Below, in pieces: positions 42,568-51,497 of a DNA stretch of 64,000 nucleotides. The position numbers were made by a program, and so were the translations under genes. The first letter of the stretch is position 1; each line of letters starts with the position of its first letter. The stretch comes from Paenibacillus tyrphae (GTDB taxonomy: Bacteria; Bacillota; Bacilli; Paenibacillales; NBRC-103111): NCBI RefSeq assembly GCF_027925525.1, contig NZ_BSDJ01000021.1, positions 1 to 64,000 on the forward strand, read 5' to 3'. Under the pieces are notes generated by a model that saw only the letters and a program-made list of their open reading frames with translations, did not search any database and was not told the DNA's origin.

Positions 42568-43122
42568 CTACTCTGCTTTGACCGCTGCCGCTTCGGCTGC
42601 CGTTGGCACGGCGGCAAGCTCGAACGTCTGATTGCCGTTCACTTCAACGTTTTGAACCGCTCCGTTCGTATTCACCCAGCCTCTCGCAAGCAGCGAGGCT
42701 TTGCCCGAGTTGACGAAAATTCTCCCCAGATATACGCGCTCGCTGCACTGGAGATGGTTGCCAAAGTTAATATGGTACAGCCCTGTGGCATAGCCCTTCA
42801 GCGTAAAAGGCTTGCCGGGGATAATCGTGGAGCCGATCTCCTGGTAGGACGTGCCTTCCATCGTAAGCTTGGTGCCGTCCTGTTGATAGAAGGACACCGT
42901 AATATCGGCAGGCGTGCTGCCGGCATTGGATAATTGGAACGAAAAATCCAGAGACTTATCCGCGCTGCAATAATTGTTCGTCGGAATTTGGAAGGCGATT
43001 TCTTCAGGCAGCGGCGACTGCTGTCCCGCCGTTTGGGACGGTCCTTCCGCAATAGCGGGTGCCATGATCATCAGACTTAACGCCATCGTAGGCAGTAATA
43101 CTTTTTTGAGCTTGCTTTTCAT
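42568..43122 (-). CDS. Secreted protein of unknown function
   Basis: 184 residues from ATG at 43122 eight bases after AAAGGAG; an earlier in-frame ATG (43215) lacks a site. Residues 1-26 form a signal peptide (KSKLKKVLLPTMALSLMIMAPAIA). The mature part contains two cysteines (NNYCSADKS and HLQCSERVY), which may form a disulfide, in an immunoglobulin-like pattern of strands (LDFSFQLSNAGSTPADITVSFYQQDGT, PFTLKGYATGLYHINF). The end is alanine-rich. I know no function. It is monocistronic. Confidence 0.7.
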   Translation of the reverse strand: MKSKLKKVLLPTMALSLMIMAPAIAEGPSQTAGQQSPLPEEIAFQIPTNNYCSADKSLDFSFQLSNAGSTPADITVSFYQQDGTKLTMEGTSYQEIGSTIIPGKPFTLKGYATGLYHINFGNHLQCSERVYLGRIFVNSGKASLLARGWVNTNGAVQNVEVNGNQTFELAAVPTAAEAAAVKAE

Positions 43123-43212
43123 TTCCCGTACTCCTTTTGTCAAGTCATTCCTCTCTACTGTAAAGGAGCCCGCCCCGATTGTCCAGAGGGATTCCTTCCA
43201 GCATATGGGCAA

Positions 43213-43260
43213 CAAAAAAAGCCTCCGGCGCCCCGTGTGGAGCTAAAGCCGAAGGCTTCG
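43213..43260 (-). terminator. Terminator after the heme monooxygenase gene
   Basis: Minus strand GAAGCCTTCGGC pairs imperfectly with GCCGGAGGCTT and is followed by TTTTTG. Confidence 0.75.
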
Positions 43261-43295
43261 TTTCCGAATCGATAGAATGGACGGGAGCGGTCCCG

Positions 43296-43631
43296 TCACG
43301 CTTGCGCTTGCTGCCGATACGGCCCTTTGGACGTTTTCACTTCATAGTTTCCGTGGCTTGAGCTGACGATATGCTCCGGCTTCGGCTTGCCTCTTGCTTG
43401 CCGGTGACCTTCGAGATGAACCTCGCTGGTCTCCCATTTCTTCCACGCTTCCTCAGACTCCCAGCGAATCATCACAATGACCTCTTCGTCGCCTTTTCTC
43501 GCCTTCTTGACAAGTACGCTTAAATCGATAAAGCCTTCGGATTTTTCAATGGCACCCTCTCCGCTGAAGCGCTGAACGACCAGATCCGAGGTTCCCTCTT
43601 TCACGATAATCGTTTTCATTTCAATAAACAT
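43296..43631 (-). CDS. HmoA/IsdG-like heme-degrading monooxygenase
   Basis: 111 residues, ATG at 43631. An antibiotic-biosynthesis-monooxygenase (ABM) fold with the sequence order of Bacillus HmoA: VQRFSGEGAIEKSEGFIDLSVLVKK, then EEVIVMIRWESEEAWKKWETSEVHLEGHR, where the tryptophan and the histidine near the end match the heme-pocket residues. Such enzymes open the heme ring to free iron. A Fur box 41 bp upstream supports an iron-supply role. No heme import genes are near. Confidence 0.85.
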   Translation of the reverse strand: MFIEMKTIIVKEGTSDLVVQRFSGEGAIEKSEGFIDLSVLVKKARKGDEEVIVMIRWESEEAWKKWETSEVHLEGHRQARGKPKPEHIVSSSHGNYEVKTSKGPYRQQAQA

Positions 43632-43671
43632 GGAATCACTCCCCTAGATAAACTTACCATATTTATAATAT

Positions 43672-43686
43672 TGATAAAGATTATCA
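43672..43686. promoter_or_regulatory. Fur box of the heme monooxygenase
   Basis: TGATAAAGATTATCA, one mismatch to the 7-1-7 consensus; a complete inverted repeat except at the arms' inner base. Confidence 0.85.
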
Positions 43687-43693
43687 TTGTCAA

Positions 43694-44791
43694 TTAACTG
43701 GCCGTCCTCCGATACCGGTCGGTAGCCGCAACAAGCATCCAGAGCAACAACGGAAACACGACGGCAAAGCCTGCTCCGAATTTACCCATCCAATCGATCA
43801 TTTTGTTGTTCGCGCGGAACGTCGGCTGATAAAAGCAATAAGACCCCACGAGCAGCAGCAAAAATACGATCAGATGCGGCCGATGGTCCCGCTTGCCCAG
43901 CATCCAGCTCGTGGAGTATACGCAGCAGTATGTAAAAGGAATCCACGTCAGGGCGATAAGTAAAAGATACAGCGCGAGAAACACAATTTCAAACCGTTCG
44001 ATGAAAGGAAATTCGACCACCTTCAGCAAGCTGATCACCGGTTCGTTATATTGCGAGATCTCGTCCGGGCTGTAGAACACCAGGCAAGTAAAGTCCAACA
44101 GCAAGTAGACAAGCAAGGCCAGCGTATTGCCGGTAATCACCCCGATGGCCGCCCGGTTTTTCTTTAGCAGAAACGGATACAGCACAAACGTCATTTCAAA
44201 GCCTAAAAAAGTGAACACCATCTCCGGCGTACCCTTTAGCACCGGTCCCCACCCTTCCTTAAGCACGGGAAGCAGATGAAGCCACTCGGCGTCGCCAAGC
44301 ACGTAGATAAAAATCAAAGGCATCCAGCAGCAGATCAAAACAACGAACTCCGCAAATCTGCCATGGACCCGGACTCCGCTGCGGGCAATGAACCAGAACG
44401 GAACGATCAGCAATACGACGAGCATAAGCTCCGCTGTTTGCGGCAGCAACCATGCTTTGACGTAGATCACCGTCCGGGAGAAAACGACGTACGAGAAGAA
44501 AGCAAAATAGAGAGCGACGACGATCGCGCCGGCCATCCCCGCCCATTTGCCCCAATAATTCGTCAGCAGATCAAGCAGCGTCCCGTCCGGGTAACGCTTC
44601 ATGGCTTGGATGATAAACAAGCTGGCGGCCGTAATCAGAGCCCAGCCCAAGATGACCGATATCCAGTTGTCCGTCCCCGCGTACCGGGCCACATTCGCAG
44701 GAAACGGGAGAACGCCGATGCCAATTTCCGAGGTGAAAATGAGAAATATATATTGCCAAGTCGTAATTTCGTTAAAAGCATACTTTTTCAT
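43694..44791 (-). CDS. Spore germination permease, GerAB family, solitary
   Basis: 365 residues, ATG at 44791 behind GGAGGCTTCGCGG. Ten transmembrane helices of the GerAB/APC fold: TTWQYIFLIFTSEIGIGVLPFPANVARYAGTDNWISVILG at the start is diagnostic, then MVFTFLGFEMTFVLYPFLLKKN. It has no GerAA or GerAC partner next to it and lies just downstream of the ger operon and a GNAT gene. Solitary GerAB proteins are common in Paenibacillaceae; whether they bind germinants is open. Its end runs up to the Fur box of the next gene. Confidence 0.88.
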   Translation of the reverse strand: MKKYAFNEITTWQYIFLIFTSEIGIGVLPFPANVARYAGTDNWISVILGWALITAASLFIIQAMKRYPDGTLLDLLTNYWGKWAGMAGAIVVALYFAFFSYVVFSRTVIYVKAWLLPQTAELMLVVLLIVPFWFIARSGVRVHGRFAEFVVLICCWMPLIFIYVLGDAEWLHLLPVLKEGWGPVLKGTPEMVFTFLGFEMTFVLYPFLLKKNRAAIGVITGNTLALLVYLLLDFTCLVFYSPDEISQYNEPVISLLKVVEFPFIERFEIVFLALYLLLIALTWIPFTYCCVYSTSWMLGKRDHRPHLIVFLLLLVGSYCFYQPTFRANNKMIDWMGKFGAGFAVVFPLLLWMLVAATDRYRRTAS

Positions 44792-44907
44792 CCGCGAAGC
44801 CTCCGGGTTGGACGATCTTGATTACCATGCCCAACTAAAGAAAAAATATGCAGTAAAACCCGATTGTTCAGACTTTAGGCGGACACCAAGGTCCGGAATA
44901 TATTCCT

Positions 44908-45429
44908 TCACCCGGCGCCATGCTCTTCATACTCCCGCTCCAGCATAGACATGACGATCAACGATTCGTACCCGCCGTTCGTGCGGATGCATTCCCGCAG
45001 CATTCCTTCAGCCTTAAAGCCCGACGATTCGTAAAGCTGCTTCGCTCTTGCGTTATGCTCCTTGGCATCCAGCCACAAGCGGTGCGCCCTCAAGTGCTTG
45101 AACGCATAGTTCTGAACGAACCGGATCGACGCTTTGCCGTACCCCCGCCCTTGATCGGCGATTGTGATACGGACCAGCTCGATGCAGCGGTTCGGACTCG
45201 TCAATCCGGCGAGAATAAGGTAACCGACAGGCCTGCCATCCAGCGTTTCAACGAGGAGATGCAGCTTATCGCTGCTGCGCATGGTTTCCCGGTGCTGCTC
45301 CGGGGTCCACGGAATGATAAATGGCGCATTCGCAGGATGCTGCTCTGTCGTTAATACAAACTCCAAGTCCTCTTCAGCGGTCTTACGAAATTGAAGCGAA
45401 GCGAAGCTTACCGGTACATTTGAGAGCAT
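44908..45429 (-). CDS. GNAT-family N-acetyltransferase
   Basis: 173 residues from ATG at 45429 behind GGAAGGTGG. RimJ/RimL-like layout: LQFRKTAEEDLEFVLTTEQHPANAPFIIPWTPEQHRETMRSSD, then the acetyl-CoA loop IADQGRGYGKASIRFVQNYAF and LRAHRLWLDAKEHNARAKQLYESSGFKAEGMLREC. The substrate is unknown. It lies between two GerAB genes on the same strand but has its own ribosome site. Confidence 0.88.
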   Translation of the reverse strand: MLSNVPVSFASLQFRKTAEEDLEFVLTTEQHPANAPFIIPWTPEQHRETMRSSDKLHLLVETLDGRPVGYLILAGLTSPNRCIELVRITIADQGRGYGKASIRFVQNYAFKHLRAHRLWLDAKEHNARAKQLYESSGFKAEGMLRECIRTNGGYESLIVMSMLEREYEEHGAG

Positions 45430-45482
45430 GTGCAGCCACCTTCCTTGGGATCCTGCTCTCATTATAACGAATCGTCCGCGCT

Positions 45483-46598
45483 TTACCTACCATTTTTTGT
45501 ATAACGTTTCGACTTTCTGCCCCGAACTGCCGCCACCAGCAGCAGAAGCGCAGGCCACAAGGCAAACGTCAGAGAAAATAACGGCCACACCTTAAAATCC
45601 CATGTCTGCTCGTAGCTCACATTCGGATAAATGAGCAGCGCAAAAGGAACGAGGCACAGGCCCATCGGCAAATTGAGCGATTGGTATTCGTCCACCCGAA
45701 TCATCTGGGCCAAGCCCGTTACGGCCGCGTAATAGCAGACTACCGCTTGATAAAATATCGCCAGCAGCCACAACAGGACAAGCAGCGCTTCGATGCGTTC
45801 AAAGAAATGGCCGATATTGATTTTCATCGTCAGGCTATAGGTAGGATATATCTCGATGGCCGTCCGGTCGGGTCCTAACACCATGACCGTCAATGCGGTT
45901 ACGGCCGTCAAAATCGCGCCCGAGCTTATAACGGAGGTATATAGCGCTTTACCGCACGCTTTAGGTCGGGCCACATGCTTGGGATAGATCATCAGCAGCG
46001 AAATCCACGGGAAGTAGGCGAAACTCGTAAACGTAAACGAAGCCCGCGCAAGCGTTCCGGGTCCCGATTCCAGAACCGGCATCAAGTTCCCGGTCTGGGC
46101 TTCCGGCAGCAGCGATAACATGACAACGACAAGCGCGGACATAAAGATCAAAAAAGACGCCTCCGCAGAGCGGACTAAAGCCCCAAGCCCCAGATGCGTC
46201 CCGTACATCATGACAGCGACATAAAGGATCATCAGAACCGGCCGGGGGGTGTCAACGAAAAGATTGGTCGTCAGGAAGTTGCCGACATACCAGATTAAAG
46301 CTGCTGCAGAGTAAAAGTTGAAATAGAAGTAGACGAGCATAAAGACACGGCCTGCCATTTTTCCAAGCAGATAGGTGCCAAGCTCCGCCAAAGTCTTGTC
46401 CGGGAATCGTCCCGCCAAGGCATTATACAGCGCGACGAGCGCCAGCCCTCCCAAGGTGCCCAAAGCGGCGCCCAGCCAGGCATCCTGCTTCAGCTCATCG
46501 GCCATTCCCGATGAAATGACGAGCAGCGTGGAGCCAAGCGAGAACAAGATCGTCAGGACTGTAAATTGATATACCGATAGTTGCCGTTGACCGTCCAT
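45483..46598 (-). CDS. GerAB-type germinant receptor permease, second copy of the operon
   Basis: 371 residues. Ten transmembrane helices with the GerAB pattern (LSVYQFTVLTILFSLGSTLLVISSGMADELKQDAWLGAALGTLGGL; SFTFTSFAYFPWISLLMIYP; KINIGHFFERIEALLVLLWLLAIF). The B subunit binds the germinant in the membrane. Placed nine bases after the first gerAB gene, it is the last gene of the operon. The two copies differ throughout, so they may give the receptor two ligand specificities. Confidence 0.92.
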   Translation of the reverse strand: MDGQRQLSVYQFTVLTILFSLGSTLLVISSGMADELKQDAWLGAALGTLGGLALVALYNALAGRFPDKTLAELGTYLLGKMAGRVFMLVYFYFNFYSAAALIWYVGNFLTTNLFVDTPRPVLMILYVAVMMYGTHLGLGALVRSAEASFLIFMSALVVVMLSLLPEAQTGNLMPVLESGPGTLARASFTFTSFAYFPWISLLMIYPKHVARPKACGKALYTSVISSGAILTAVTALTVMVLGPDRTAIEIYPTYSLTMKINIGHFFERIEALLVLLWLLAIFYQAVVCYYAAVTGLAQMIRVDEYQSLNLPMGLCLVPFALLIYPNVSYEQTWDFKVWPLFSLTFALWPALLLLVAAVRGRKSKRYTKNGR

Positions 46599-46607
46599 TC
46601 CTTCACC

Positions 46608-47702
46608 TCATCTCTTCCCGGGCGACCTGCGCAGCCAGGCCGCTCCAAGCATTAGCAAAGGGAGAAACAATCCGAAGGTGAGCGTGTAAGGAGTCCAGAA
46701 CTTCGTCGCAAAATGGTCAAAATACGGCCGGTTCGGAACGAACACCAGAGCCAGCACAAAGCTAATCATCCCAAGCGGCAGCGTGACCGGACGGTATCTC
46801 GGCAGCTTCACGATCTGCGCTATTCCATAGGAAGCCGCATAAAAGCAGACGGAAATTTTGACAAAAACGGTAATGAACCAAATAAACGCCATAATGGCTT
46901 CGATCCGTTCCAAAAACTTGCCGACAGCAACCTTCTGCGCCAGCACATAGCTCGGATAGGCTAACAAAGCGGTCATATCGCTGCCCATCACAAGAATGGA
47001 TACTGTGGAAAATACAGTAAGAATGATCGTGCCGGCAACCAAGCCCGTCATAAAAGCTTTCGCCCCTCGGCCCGGGTTGCGGACGAAAGGAAACAGCATG
47101 AGCAGAATGACGCTTTCCTCCAAATTCCCGAAAAATCTTAAATTCCCTTCGATAATCGGTTTTATCCCTTCGTTCAACACCGGCTGGGCATTCTCCGGCC
47201 TGATCTGCGGGGAAATAAACAAGATCAGAATCAGGTAAAGCAGCACAAACGAAGGAAACACCAACTCGGACGAGCGAACCAGCGTAACCGCCCCCTGCCG
47301 CACGCCTAATACGATGACGCCGGTGAAAAGCAGAATGACGACCTCAATCGGAGTCTCCGGCATCATTTGTGTCGTGATAAAGTCCCCGATTTCATACAGC
47401 ATGAGGGAAATATCGACCAGAATAAAACTGATGAAGAAGCAAGCAGCCGCCGTTCCCGCCCATCGGCCCAGGACGGAGCGGCATAGATCGATTAGCGTCG
47501 ACGGAAAGTGGCGTTTGGCCAGCGTCGTGTACAGCCATGCGATCGCCAAGCCCTCGGCGCATCCGAGAACGGCTGCCAGCCAGGCATCCTGTCTGGCGGA
47601 GGAAGCCAGCCACGAAGGCACGTACAACAGCGCATCCCCGACAACAAATAAAATCACAAGCAGCGTAAATTGATGAGTATCGATCTTGTCGTTATCGAAC
47701 AT
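46608..47702 (-). CDS. GerAB-type germinant receptor permease, first copy of the operon
   Basis: 364 residues. It shares the layout of the neighbouring copy (IDTHQFTLLVILFVVGDALLYVPSWLASSARQDAWLAAVLG; NLEESVILLMLFPFVRNPGRGAKAF; KFLERIEAIMAFIWFITVFVK). Inner-membrane spore protein. It follows the small D-like subunit in the operon gerA-gerC-D-gerB-gerB. Confidence 0.92.
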   Translation of the reverse strand: MFDNDKIDTHQFTLLVILFVVGDALLYVPSWLASSARQDAWLAAVLGCAEGLAIAWLYTTLAKRHFPSTLIDLCRSVLGRWAGTAAACFFISFILVDISLMLYEIGDFITTQMMPETPIEVVILLFTGVIVLGVRQGAVTLVRSSELVFPSFVLLYLILILFISPQIRPENAQPVLNEGIKPIIEGNLRFFGNLEESVILLMLFPFVRNPGRGAKAFMTGLVAGTIILTVFSTVSILVMGSDMTALLAYPSYVLAQKVAVGKFLERIEAIMAFIWFITVFVKISVCFYAASYGIAQIVKLPRYRPVTLPLGMISFVLALVFVPNRPYFDHFATKFWTPYTLTFGLFLPLLMLGAAWLRRSPGKR

Positions 47703-47741
47703 ACGATTCCACCTGCCATTTCCTCGACAGACGATTTGAGC

Positions 47742-47975
47742 TTAAGCCGAGCTTCCGTAGATGAGGTTGCTCAGCGGCTTATACAGCGCGGAGATCCAGT
47801 CCAGCGGATTGGGGATGTTGAGCCGCAGCGCTTCCGCCACACCCAGACTTGTTCCGACGAGGCACAGCAGGAAGAACGTCCACAGCTCTCTCTTCAGCTT
47901 CCGCTCCATCAAGGAACGCCATTCGATAGCAATAATCGCAGCTGCGGCCAATAAGACGAGCAGCACCTTCAACAT
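47742..47975 (-). CDS. Small two-helix membrane protein, GerA-receptor D-subunit-like
   Basis: 77 residues with two hydrophobic segments (KVLLVLLAAAAIIAIEW and LWTFFLLCLVGTSLGVAEAL) around a basic loop (RSLMERKLKREL). Size, topology and position between gerC and gerB match the D subunits described for some Bacillus germinant receptors, which modulate receptor efficiency. Sequence alone is too short for a firm family call. Confidence 0.72.
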   Translation of the reverse strand: MLKVLLVLLAAAAIIAIEWRSLMERKLKRELWTFFLLCLVGTSLGVAEALRLNIPNPLDWISALYKPLSNLIYGSSA

Positions 47976-47990
47976 GACGAACGTCCCTCC

Positions 47991-49196
47991 TTATTTCATT
48001 TTGTCGATGAACGATTGTCCCACCTTGCCCGTTCTGCGCAGCTTGACGTCGATTCGGGTATCCACTTTGGCGCTCATGAAATACCGGTCCCAATCGTCCT
48101 TCAACCGATTCCAGTTCCGGGGATCGTAGCGGTGAATCGCCTCGCCGAATCCGAAGATGTCGGATCGGCTGCTCTGCCGGGCTTTGCGGACGGCCTGCCG
48201 GATGAAGCCTTCGATTTTCCGCTCCGCCTGGCGTTCCAACGCATAGATTGTCTCCGACTTGGACAAATCTTCCCTGCACGAGATTTCTCCGATATTGCCC
48301 TCCATCGCGATACCCACGGTAATTACCGGTTCCCCGCCGGGCGCCTTTCCTGTTAAGCGCGTGCTGCTGCGAAGAACTTCGACCACCGCCTTTCCTCCCG
48401 AATCGCACGGCACTTCAAAGACCGAGGCATTGACACGGTTGGTAATATAACTGAAGCCCCGGCTTTCATCCTCGTTCAGCCAGCCGACCAGCTTGTCGTT
48501 TTTGAACACCCCAATGCTGGAAAACCGGAAAAAGCTTGGAGGGTCGACTCTTTTTAAATTTGCATCCGTCTGGCCTTTCTGAGGATCCCCGTTCAATTGC
48601 AGCCCGGTCATCACGCCTTCCTTGCCTGCTTTCATTAGATCCGTAATAAACTCGTCCAACGTAATGGCAACGGTAGGAGCCCAGTTTTTTTCAGAAATTT
48701 CCAAGTTTTTCAACAAGGCGGTAGCAGGCGACTGCTCGATCGGCACGATCTGGCTCATCACTTCCCTGGCTTCGACCCCTTTGGTCACGACAAGGAAAAA
48801 ATCCGGCCGAATTTCATGATCGCGCACAAACAGATCAAGGATGTCCCGAAGTCCTTCTTGCGCAAGCGTTTCGTTAAATACAAGAACCCGGATATGAGAA
48901 AAATACAGCTTGCGGGGAAGCTTGGTCGTCAAACGGCGAAAGCCTTCAAAGACCGAATCCGCCTTTATATACTGCGTCGTCACCGGCAAACTCGAGCCGC
49001 CCCCGCCTCCCGGAGCTTCACTCCCCGCTTGCCCCATGTTGAGCACTTGGAGCGACAGCAAGTATTGGTTATCGATCTTGTCGATGCCAATGCCTGTAAC
49101 GATCGCCAGCTCGTTCAGCTCGCGGCGGCTCCAGCAGCCCGTGGTCAGGACGAGCAGCAGGCATAAAACGCAAACCACCGACACGTTACGCTTCAT
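47991..49196 (-). CDS. GerAC-type germinant receptor lipoprotein
   Basis: 401 residues. A lipoprotein signal ends LTTGC (Cys21), then WSRRELNELAIVTGIGIDK, the hallmark of Ger(x)C proteins. GPI-like repeats are not present; the C-terminal domain (AERKIEGFIRQAVRKARQSSRSDIFGFGEAIHRYDPRNWNRLKDDW) is typical. A polyglycine stretch (GGGGG) lies near residue 62. Its start overlaps the end of gerA by four bases. It sits on the outer face of the inner spore membrane. Confidence 0.95.
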   Translation of the reverse strand: MKRNVSVVCVLCLLLVLTTGCWSRRELNELAIVTGIGIDKIDNQYLLSLQVLNMGQAGSEAPGGGGGSSLPVTTQYIKADSVFEGFRRLTTKLPRKLYFSHIRVLVFNETLAQEGLRDILDLFVRDHEIRPDFFLVVTKGVEAREVMSQIVPIEQSPATALLKNLEISEKNWAPTVAITLDEFITDLMKAGKEGVMTGLQLNGDPQKGQTDANLKRVDPPSFFRFSSIGVFKNDKLVGWLNEDESRGFSYITNRVNASVFEVPCDSGGKAVVEVLRSSTRLTGKAPGGEPVITVGIAMEGNIGEISCREDLSKSETIYALERQAERKIEGFIRQAVRKARQSSRSDIFGFGEAIHRYDPRNWNRLKDDWDRYFMSAKVDTRIDVKLRRTGKVGQSFIDKMK

Positions 49197-50830
49197 GGGT
49201 TACCTCTCTTGCCCTCCCGCTGATGATCTGCATTCGGCTCAGACGGGACCGTATTTTGCCGAACCGGATTCGGACTCTGCATCAGGACCGGCCGTTTTCG
49301 CATCGCAGACAACGGGAACCGGAATATCGCGTCTTTCTTGTCGCTTGGAATATACGGGGCAAAAGGCGCCATATATGGAACTCCGAACGAACGCAGACTG
49401 CACAAATGCAGGTTAAGCACAATCAGTCCGATAAACACGCCGAAAAGGCCGAAGGATGCGGCCAATCCCATCAAGGCGAAGCGCAAAATCCGGATCGGAA
49501 TGGACATCGCGAACGAAGGAAAGGCAAAGCTGGCAATGGCCGTTATCGACACGACGATGACCATCGCCGGGGATACCAGACCGGCCCTGACCGACGCCTC
49601 CCCTAGCACAAGCGCCCCTACGATGGAAATCGCAGGGCCGATCGCTCTGGGCATCCGGATGCCCGCCTCGCGGAGAAGCTCGAACGTAAACTCCATCAGG
49701 AAAGCTTCGATAGCCGCCGGAAACGGCACCCTTTCCCGCTGTGTCGCGATACTCGTCATCAGTGTGGTCGGCAGCATCTCTTGATGAAAGGTGGTGACGG
49801 AAATAAATAAAGCGGGAGCGAGCAGCGCAATCATCAGGGAAATGTATCGGAGAATGCGAATAATCCCGTAATCCGACCGGTGATAGTAATCTTCGGGAGA
49901 CTGAAAAAATTGGGCGAATACGACCGGCACGACCAGAACGAACGGCGTCCCGTCCACAACGATCGCCACCCGGCCCTCCAAAAGATTCGCTGCGACCGAG
50001 TCGGGGCGTTCCGTATTATACATCGTCGGAAACGGGGTAATCGTTTTCTCTTGAATCAGCTCTTCGATATTCCCGCTCTCAAAAATACCGTCGATATCAA
50101 TGCGGTCCAGCCTGCTGCGCACTTCCTCAACCGTGCTGTCGTTGGCAATACCCTTGATGTACATCAAAGTGACTTTCGTCTTCGTCACGCGGCCGATCGA
50201 CCGGGTCTCCAGCCACAGCTTCGGGTCTTTGATTTTGCGCCGGATTAAGGCAATGTTGGTACCCAGACATTCCGAGAACGATTCCCGGGGCCCGCGCACA
50301 ACGGATTGCACGGATGCCTCTTGGACGCCGCGGTCTTCCCAACCCTTTGTATCGGCGGACAGCCCTTTGGCGAACCCGTCGATCAGAATGATCATATTGC
50401 CGGACAGCAGATTATCGAACAGCGCGTTAAAATTGTCGATTTCCGTTACCGAACTGAGCGTTAAGGTAAAATTTTCAAGCATTTGCAGCGGAGTCCCTGG
50501 GCTCTCCGCCCCATGCAAATCCCGGAACAGCGCCGGATCGCGGGCATGCAGCATGAACGACTCCAGAAACCGGGTAATGATTTCTTTGTCCGTCAGCCCG
50601 TCGGTATGTATGACCGCCGCCTTCGTCGTACCTGAAGCTCCGATGCGAATCGTCCGTATGATTAGATCCGGGCTGTTTCCCGTCGTCACCCGAATGTGTT
50701 CTAAATTAAGCTCCATGTCCGGGCTTAACGGCACGGCTTCCTGTGGAGTAGAGCAGGCTCCATTGGCCTCCCATTTTCCAGCGGCGCTGCGTTCGGACCT
50801 TCCGGCTCTGGTTAATTTGAAGAAACGCAT
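49193..50830 (-). CDS. GerAA-type germinant receptor subunit
   Basis: 545 residues. The family core is complete: LDNLLSGNMIILIDGF, RGPRESFSECLGTNIALIRRKIKDPKLWLETRSIGRVTKTKVTLMYIKGIAN, TPFPTMYNTERPDSVAANLLEGRVAIVVDGTPFVLVVP, then four or five helices and FGVPYMAPFAPYIPSD near the end. A subunits link ligand binding to ion release in germination. First gene of the operon; a possible sigma-G promoter lies 40-70 bp upstream. Confidence 0.96.
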   Translation of the reverse strand: MRFFKLTRAGRSERSAAGKWEANGACSTPQEAVPLSPDMELNLEHIRVTTGNSPDLIIRTIRIGASGTTKAAVIHTDGLTDKEIITRFLESFMLHARDPALFRDLHGAESPGTPLQMLENFTLTLSSVTEIDNFNALFDNLLSGNMIILIDGFAKGLSADTKGWEDRGVQEASVQSVVRGPRESFSECLGTNIALIRRKIKDPKLWLETRSIGRVTKTKVTLMYIKGIANDSTVEEVRSRLDRIDIDGIFESGNIEELIQEKTITPFPTMYNTERPDSVAANLLEGRVAIVVDGTPFVLVVPVVFAQFFQSPEDYYHRSDYGIIRILRYISLMIALLAPALFISVTTFHQEMLPTTLMTSIATQRERVPFPAAIEAFLMEFTFELLREAGIRMPRAIGPAISIVGALVLGEASVRAGLVSPAMVIVVSITAIASFAFPSFAMSIPIRILRFALMGLAASFGLFGVFIGLIVLNLHLCSLRSFGVPYMAPFAPYIPSDKKDAIFRFPLSAMRKRPVLMQSPNPVRQNTVPSEPNADHQREGKRGNP

Positions 50831-50872
50831 CCTCCGTCACCTGCAATTGGTATGTGGCTCTGGTTCTACTGA

Positions 50873-50902
50873 TACATTGCTCAAATTTGGTAAAATGTAT
50901 TC
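50873..50902 (-). promoter_or_regulatory. Possible sigma-G promoter of the ger operon
   Basis: Minus strand GAATA (matches gHATR), an 18-base spacer and CAATGTA (partial match to CATnHTA). Spacing and position fit forespore expression. Confidence 0.4.
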
Positions 50903-51006
50903 ATTTGGCCGATGGAACCGAATAAACGTTCTCTTGCCGCGAACTTCCAAAATACGGTACACTAAGTTCTAGTGGTTCGAATGATCGAATGGTCCGTCGA
51001 GCCATC

Positions 51007-51047
51007 AAAAAAAGGCCTGTGGGAAAGCATCCCCGGCCTTTTTTTCG
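51007..51047. terminator. Bidirectional terminator
   Basis: AAAAAAAGGCC and GGCCTTTTTTT around a 17-base loop. It ends the zinc-ribbon gene on the minus strand. Confidence 0.88.
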
Positions 51048-51067
51048 TTATTATATGTCCAGCAGTT

Positions 51068-51448
51068 CTATGCCTTGACCGACAGCTTCCGCAGCAGAAC
51101 CTCTCCTTCAGTCTTGAACGTTTGATTCGCCTCCAGAAACGCCTCGACTTCGTTCAGCTTCGCAGGCCGGTACCCCGGTCCATTGCATCCGCAGGAATGA
51201 TAGCTGAAGCCGTGAGCATAGAGGATCTCGACTTTTTTCCACTGCCTAGTATCCTTCTGCTTTGGCGCTTGAAAGTCGTGTCCCATATTATTCATGACTT
51301 CCCCGCATTGTGGACATTTGTATTGTCTGTTCGCCACTTCGATTTTGCTCAGTTCATAATCGGACGTCTGCTTGAACACTTTGCGGCACGAAAAGCAAGC
51401 GTAAATATTTTTGTACGGGCCATACATTGCATAGCGGCACATCGCCAT
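51068..51448 (-). CDS. Zinc-ribbon protein of unknown function
   Basis: 126 residues. GGAGGTGAG lies just upstream of two in-frame ATGs at 51448 and 51442, so the start is uncertain by two codons. Cysteines occur in pairs (YACFSCRK and YKCPQCGE) that should bind zinc, and a later HSCGC adds more possible ligands. RYAMYGPYK at the start and a basic, aromatic middle (QWKKVEILYAHGFSYHSCGC) complete it. It is a conserved-looking cytoplasmic protein; I cannot assign a role. Confidence 0.75.
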   Translation of the reverse strand: MAMCRYAMYGPYKNIYACFSCRKVFKQTSDYELSKIEVANRQYKCPQCGEVMNNMGHDFQAPKQKDTRQWKKVEILYAHGFSYHSCGCNGPGYRPAKLNEVEAFLEANQTFKTEGEVLLRKLSVKA

Positions 51449-51497
51449 CTCACCTCCAGTAACTTCGTTTCCATTTTACCGTTTCCAGGAAACTTTG

